Shown one piece after another: positions 22,394-25,269 of a DNA stretch of 25,269 nucleotides. The stretch covers positions 1 through 25,269 of the forward strand of contig CAKPKI010000010.1 in the NCBI GenBank assembly GCA_934167135.1. Direction: 5' to 3'. Source of the DNA: an uncultured Clostridia bacterium. GTDB taxonomy: Bacteria; Bacillota; Clostridia; TANB77; CAG-508. The position numbers and the translations under genes are program-made. The notes under the pieces are model-generated. The model worked only from the letters and a program-made list of their open reading frames with translations, was not told where the DNA came from and made no database searches. How positions within the stretch are numbered: position 1 is the first letter of the stretch; the number at the start of each line of letters is the position of its first letter.

Positions 22394-22427
22394 ATAAAAA
22401 AAGGCAGACTTCATTGAAGTCTGCCTT
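22394..22427 (-). terminator. Intrinsic terminator of the minus-strand FGE-fold gene
   Basis: AAGGCAGACTTC (22401-22412)-ATT-GAAGTCTGCCTT (22416-22427) is a perfect 12-bp stem. The T-run (T7) lies on the minus-strand 3' side; the plus-strand side has none, so it mainly ends the gene at 22471. It starts only 11 bases after the gpr stop. Confidence 0.85.
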
Positions 22428-22470
22428 CCAATTTTGCAACAAACTGTTTTTTGGAAAATAAAATTTGTGA

Positions 22471-23454
22471 CTATGGTTCTAAGTATAAAGCTATCCGGAA
22501 GCCAGCTAACTCATCGACTCCACATTTTTCTCTATACGCAACATCAGATGAAGAATTATAAGAACAACCTCGCTTAATAATGGAAGAATAATTTGTACCA
22601 GAACAATATGTTTCCTGTGTCCATTCTTTAACATTTCCGGACAAATCGTATATTTCATTGGTGCAAAAACTTTCACTTGAACCAGTTATAATAGCACCAG
22701 TATTATGTTCGTTACGATCGGAATTTCCCCAATCTAAAGAATAATCCGTGATTTCCCTTAGTGTTTTTACCTTTGATTCAATAAGCCACTCAAGTGTGGA
22801 GTCATATTCGGCTCCAAATGTTAAATGACTGCTAACTACTGGTGAAGTAGAATACTCAAAATAATCTGCAATACGTAAGGCTTCACGAAAAGTTACGATA
22901 CAAGGCACTTGACCTCGCTTTGATTCATACCTGCCTGTTCTGGCGTTTTGAGATATGCTGAATCTTGAAAGATAAAATCCTCCATATTTTTTAACACTTT
23001 CTTGTTGCTTGGAACTTAATTTTTCTTCATATTCATATTTTCCAAATTGGATATCTTTTCCAAAAGTTCGTCTCCCAAATTGTTGGTTAAACGATACATC
23101 ATCAATTGTTCCGTTTGGTTCTAAAAATCCAACTGGAACCCAAACAAATTGGCTTTCATCACATAATCTTTCAATTACAAAACCACTATTCCATTTTCCA
23201 CGAATATATCTGTATTTTGGTGGAATTGGAGGATTGGCATAATTTCTTGACGCACTAATGTCTGTGATAAGAAATGTGAAACCATTTGATTCAGTGGATT
23301 GCATTGGACTGTTTGAACAGTTTTCCATGCAGTATTGTTTGTGATCAATATGAGCTTTAATAACTAACTCATTGTTTGTTTCATTTGGAATCTCGAAATA
23401 GATTCCTTTTTCTGCTTCAAGTTTGAGCAAAATTTCTTCATACCGTTTTTCCAT
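22471..23454 (-). CDS. Cytoplasmic protein with C-terminal FGE-sulfatase (C-type-lectin-like) domain
   Basis: A 327-residue protein with no signal peptide or membrane segment. Residues 1-100 have no family I recognise and include three cysteines within 41-46 and at 98. From about residue 101 an FGE-sulfatase-type fold follows: QFVWVPVGF, GGFYLSRFSIS (158-168), VTFREALRIADYF (187-199), LTFGAEYDSTLEWL (211-224), LDWGNS, SESF, IYDLSGNVKEWT (268-279), RGCSY and the end GFRIALY (318-324). It shares the order of motifs with the membrane-anchored protein at 6684-8324 but is diverged and lacks its anchor. The fold is used by FGE enzymes, by sugar/ligand binders and by variable proteins of diversity-generating retroelements. 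The ATG follows AAGGAGGTAAAACTT, a very strong site. It is a single-gene unit with its own promoter and terminator. Confidence 0.78.
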   Translation of the reverse strand: MEKRYEEILLKLEAEKGIYFEIPNETNNELVIKAHIDHKQYCMENCSNSPMQSTESNGFTFLITDISASRNYANPPIPPKYRYIRGKWNSGFVIERLCDESQFVWVPVGFLEPNGTIDDVSFNQQFGRRTFGKDIQFGKYEYEEKLSSKQQESVKKYGGFYLSRFSISQNARTGRYESKRGQVPCIVTFREALRIADYFEYSTSPVVSSHLTFGAEYDSTLEWLIESKVKTLREITDYSLDWGNSDRNEHNTGAIITGSSESFCTNEIYDLSGNVKEWTQETYCSGTNYSSIIKRGCSYNSSSDVAYREKCGVDELAGFRIALYLEP

Positions 23455-23474
23455 AAGTTTTACCTCCTTGTGTT

Positions 23475-23493
23475 TATAAATGCGGTATTTATA
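23475..23493. repeat. Inverted repeat in the leader of the FGE-fold gene
   Basis: TATAAAT-GCGGT-ATTTATA: two 7-base arms around a 5-base centre, between the promoter and the ribosome binding site on the minus strand. It may be an operator or a leader hairpin. Confidence 0.4.
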
Positions 23494-23517
23494 GATTCAA
23501 TTGTTATAATAGTGAGC

Positions 23518-23546
23518 ATTTTATCATGATTTGTAATATTTGTCAA
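23518..23546 (-). promoter_or_regulatory. SigA promoter of the minus-strand FGE-fold gene
   Basis: On the minus strand, TTGACA (23541-23546), a 17-base spacer and TAAAAT (23518-23523). The start codon lies about 64 bases downstream. Confidence 0.8.
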
Positions 23547-23659
23547 CATAATTTTAAATTTATATTTCAAGGCTTTCTTTTGAGAATTTTATCAAAACAT
23601 TAGCCAATAACTTTTTAAGAAAGAATTAATAAAAATATATAGTAAAAATAAAATTATAA

Positions 23660-23668
23660 TGGTATAAT
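23660..23668 (+). promoter_or_regulatory. Extended -10 promoter for the DUF4116 gene
   Basis: TGG followed by consensus TATAAT (23663-23668) forms an extended -10; no good -35 box is seen at 17 bases. It is about 52 bases before the GTG start. The remainder of the 23547-23659 gap is plain A/T-rich sequence. Confidence 0.5.
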
Positions 23669-23720
23669 TAGACCATATTAAAAAAGGTAGTTAAAAAATT
23701 AAAAGAAGGGAGGTAGTAGA

Positions 23721-24248
23721 GTGCCAGAAAGAATAGAAGTAACAAAAATGAAACAAAATGCAGAAAATAGAGAATATGTAATAGAAAATGTAAAAAAAGA
23801 AGGAGCACTATTAGAATTTGCAAGTGAAGAATTAAGAAACGACAAAGATGTAGTATTAGAAGCAATACATAATAATCCAGAAGCACTAGAATTTGCAAGT
23901 GATAGACTAAAAGGAGATAGACAAGTAGTATATGACTCTGTTAGCAAAGTAGGATGGACATATTGTTATGTACAAGAAAATTTATTAGAAGACAAAGAAC
24001 TACTAATGTCGGGGCTAAAAATAACAGGACAAATACTGTATTTTGCATCTTCACAAATGAGGGATGATAAAGAAGTTGTAAAAGAAGCAGTAGAAAACAA
24101 ACCAATTATAATAAAATATGCAAGTGGAAGACTTAGAGAAGACAAAGAAATTGGAATAACTGCAATGAAAGTGAATAAAAATTGTTATGAATTTTTAGGA
24201 CCAAATCTAAAAAAAGATGCAGATATACTAGAAATAAAGAATGGATAA
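23721..24248 (+). CDS. DUF4116 repeat protein
   Basis: A 175-residue, soluble, helical protein made of about six tandem ~25-residue units starting near residues 20, 44, 67, 93, 117 and 143. The recurring pattern is L.FAS..L..D..VV..A(V/I)...P, seen as LLEFASEELRNDKDVV, ALEFASDRLKGDRQVV, ILYFASSQMRDDKEVV and IIKYASGRLREDKEI. This is the DUF4116 repeat, whose function is not established; such helical repeats usually bind other proteins. The GTG start follows AAGGGAGG. The gene is followed after 26 bases by a membrane-anchored protein and then an ABC ATPase, so the three may form an operon. Confidence 0.8.
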   Translation: MPERIEVTKMKQNAENREYVIENVKKEGALLEFASEELRNDKDVVLEAIHNNPEALEFASDRLKGDRQVVYDSVSKVGWTYCYVQENLLEDKELLMSGLKITGQILYFASSQMRDDKEVVKEAVENKPIIIKYASGRLREDKEIGITAMKVNKNCYEFLGPNLKKDADILEIKNG

Positions 24249-24274
24249 ATGATGTATGTAGAAAGGGGATAAAA

Positions 24275-24886
24275 ATGAAAAAATTGAAAAAAATAAATAA
24301 AGGATTAATATTAACAATAATATTATTAATAATACTAATACTGTATTATAATAATATAGAAAAACTAAGAAAAAATGATAAAACAGAAATAAAAAAAGCA
24401 TGTGAGGATTTTATAGAACTTACAGATAAATATTCTGTATTACCACAAGAAATTCAAACTACACAAACGGAAATACCAGAAGAGAAAGTAGCAGAATACA
24501 TAAACCAGATGAAAAAAGAATTAGCAAATATAATGATTGATAATCAAGAAGCAATAAATATACAAGCAAAGATTTTAGAAAATAATTTAATAGATGGATA
24601 TAATGAAACACAAGTAAGAACACAATTATCAAGAAAGATTTTGAATATATTAAGTTATCAATTCGAAAAAGATCAAGTTACAGTAAACTTAATAGATAAG
24701 GTCAAAGAAACAATAAAAAACAGTGATGGAATGCAAGAATATAACAGTGATAATGAGTTTACAGCTGGTAATGACGAAATAGTAGTTAAGAAAGTAGATG
24801 GAAAATGGAAAGTTGTATATGCTAATTTACAATTTAATGATAATATGAGTTATTATAATGGTTTAGAAAGAGAAATTGGATATTAA
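24275..24886 (+). CDS. Membrane-anchored extracytoplasmic protein of unknown function
   Basis: A 203-residue protein with a basic N-terminus (MKKLKKINK) and a single hydrophobic helix at about residues 10-25 (LILTIILLIILILYY). There is no lipobox Cys, so it is probably an uncleaved anchor with the remaining ~175 residues outside. The outer part is helical and charged (a tract with EEKVAEYINQMKKELANI) and ends in a beta-like segment (DEIVVKKVDGKWKVVYANL) that recalls small DUF4878/NTF2-like lumenal domains, without a firm match. The ribosome binding site is GAAAGGGG. It lies 13 bases before an ABC ATPase gene, so it may be an accessory part of that transporter. Confidence 0.65.
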   Translation: MKKLKKINKGLILTIILLIILILYYNNIEKLRKNDKTEIKKACEDFIELTDKYSVLPQEIQTTQTEIPEEKVAEYINQMKKELANIMIDNQEAINIQAKILENNLIDGYNETQVRTQLSRKILNILSYQFEKDQVTVNLIDKVKETIKNSDGMQEYNSDNEFTAGNDEIVVKKVDGKWKVVYANLQFNDNMSYYNGLEREIGY

Positions 24887-24899
24887 AGGAGAATAAAAA

Positions 24900-25269
24900 A
24901 TGGGTAATACAGTATTAGAACTAAAAAATGTAAGCAAATTTTTTGGAAAAAGAAAAGTTATAGATAACCTGAATCTAGAAGTTCAGGAAGGAGAAATATA
25001 TGGTTTTTTAGGACCAAATGGTTCTGGAAAAACAACTACAATAAAAATGATATTAAGACTTTTAAGCAATGATTCTGGCGAGATAAAAGTAAATGGATAT
25101 GACACAAAAAAAGAATTTGAAAAAGCAATGGAATTTATAGGAGCAATAGTAGAAAATCCAGATTTGTACAAATATATGTCAGGAATAGACAATTTAAGGC
25201 TTCATGCCAGAATTAGAAATATAGATGAAAAAAGAATTGAAGAAGTATTAGAATTGGTAGATTTAAAAG
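24900..25269 (+). CDS. ABC transporter ATP-binding protein (3' end outside window)
   Basis: The first 123 residues of an ABC ATPase, running off the right edge. It starts MGNTVLELKNVSKFFGKRK. Walker A is GPNGSGKTTT, followed by the Q-loop region (AMEFIGAIVENPDLYKYMSG). The VENP(D/A)LY.YMSG sequence after the Q-loop position is typical of the BcrA/antimicrobial-peptide export and immunity subfamily. The Walker B and signature motifs are beyond the window. ATG 24900 follows AAAGGAG. It is the third gene of a likely operon after the DUF4116 and membrane-anchored genes; a permease gene would be expected just downstream. Confidence 0.9.
   Translation, partial: MGNTVLELKNVSKFFGKRKVIDNLNLEVQEGEIYGFLGPNGSGKTTTIKMILRLLSNDSGEIKVNGYDTKKEFEKAMEFIGAIVENPDLYKYMSGIDNLRLHARIRNIDEKRIEEVLELVDLK

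Noticed and set aside
1..25269. CRISPR array, tRNA or rRNA genes
   Set aside because: No regularly spaced repeats and no tRNA/rRNA signatures were seen on either strand by eye; a tool scan could still find something I missed.

Overview
The window is AT-rich DNA read with the standard bacterial code. It most likely comes from an anaerobic, low-GC Firmicute of the class Clostridia. The evidence is purine-rich AGGAGG ribosome binding sites, a T-box leader, RNase J, a YaaL-BofA gene pair, the spore protease gene gpr, a long clostridial-type GluRS and strong preference for A/T-ending codons. I cannot name the species.

Layout. Positions 1-2559 (+) hold the 3' end of RNase J, gltX and a small DUF951 gene, ending at a bidirectional terminator. 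Positions 2613-4508 (-) hold serS followed by engB. Positions 4647-6204 (+) hold a CaCA-type exchanger-like membrane protein, a DUF2508/YaaL protein and a frameshifted bofA. Positions 6252-8324 hold an orphan minus-strand gene and a divergent, membrane-anchored protein with a C-terminal FGE-sulfatase fold. uvrA follows at 8361-11189.

Positions 11292-15709 form an accessory stretch. It contains an orphan small protein, a coiled-coil protein behind a palindromic promoter, and an operon made of a broken P-loop kinase gene, a radical SAM enzyme and a NADAR-family N-glycosidase, then a CYTH-domain protein. asnB lies on the minus strand at 15775-17628. rpmF, pyk, a T-box leader, aspS and a short gpr run from 17844 to 22389 (+). 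A second FGE-fold protein is at 22471-23454 (-). The right end (23721 onward, +) has a DUF4116 repeat protein, a membrane-anchored protein of unknown function and the start of an ABC transporter ATPase.

Most genes are housekeeping: translation, RNA decay, DNA repair, glycolysis and asparagine supply. The parts most worth a second look are five. (1) The translationally coupled radical SAM-NADAR pair with a decayed kinase gene in front. (2) Two FGE-fold proteins whose C-terminal ends are built from the residues expected of diversity-generating retroelement targets, although no reverse transcriptase is in view. (3) A T-box in front of aspS that contains no Asp codon but does contain Asn codons. 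(4) Damage to two sporulation-linked genes, bofA (frameshift) and gpr (missing C-terminus). (5) A seryl-tRNA synthetase whose motif 3 looks eukaryote/archaea-like. All coordinates, motifs and hairpins were read by eye; no searches were run.
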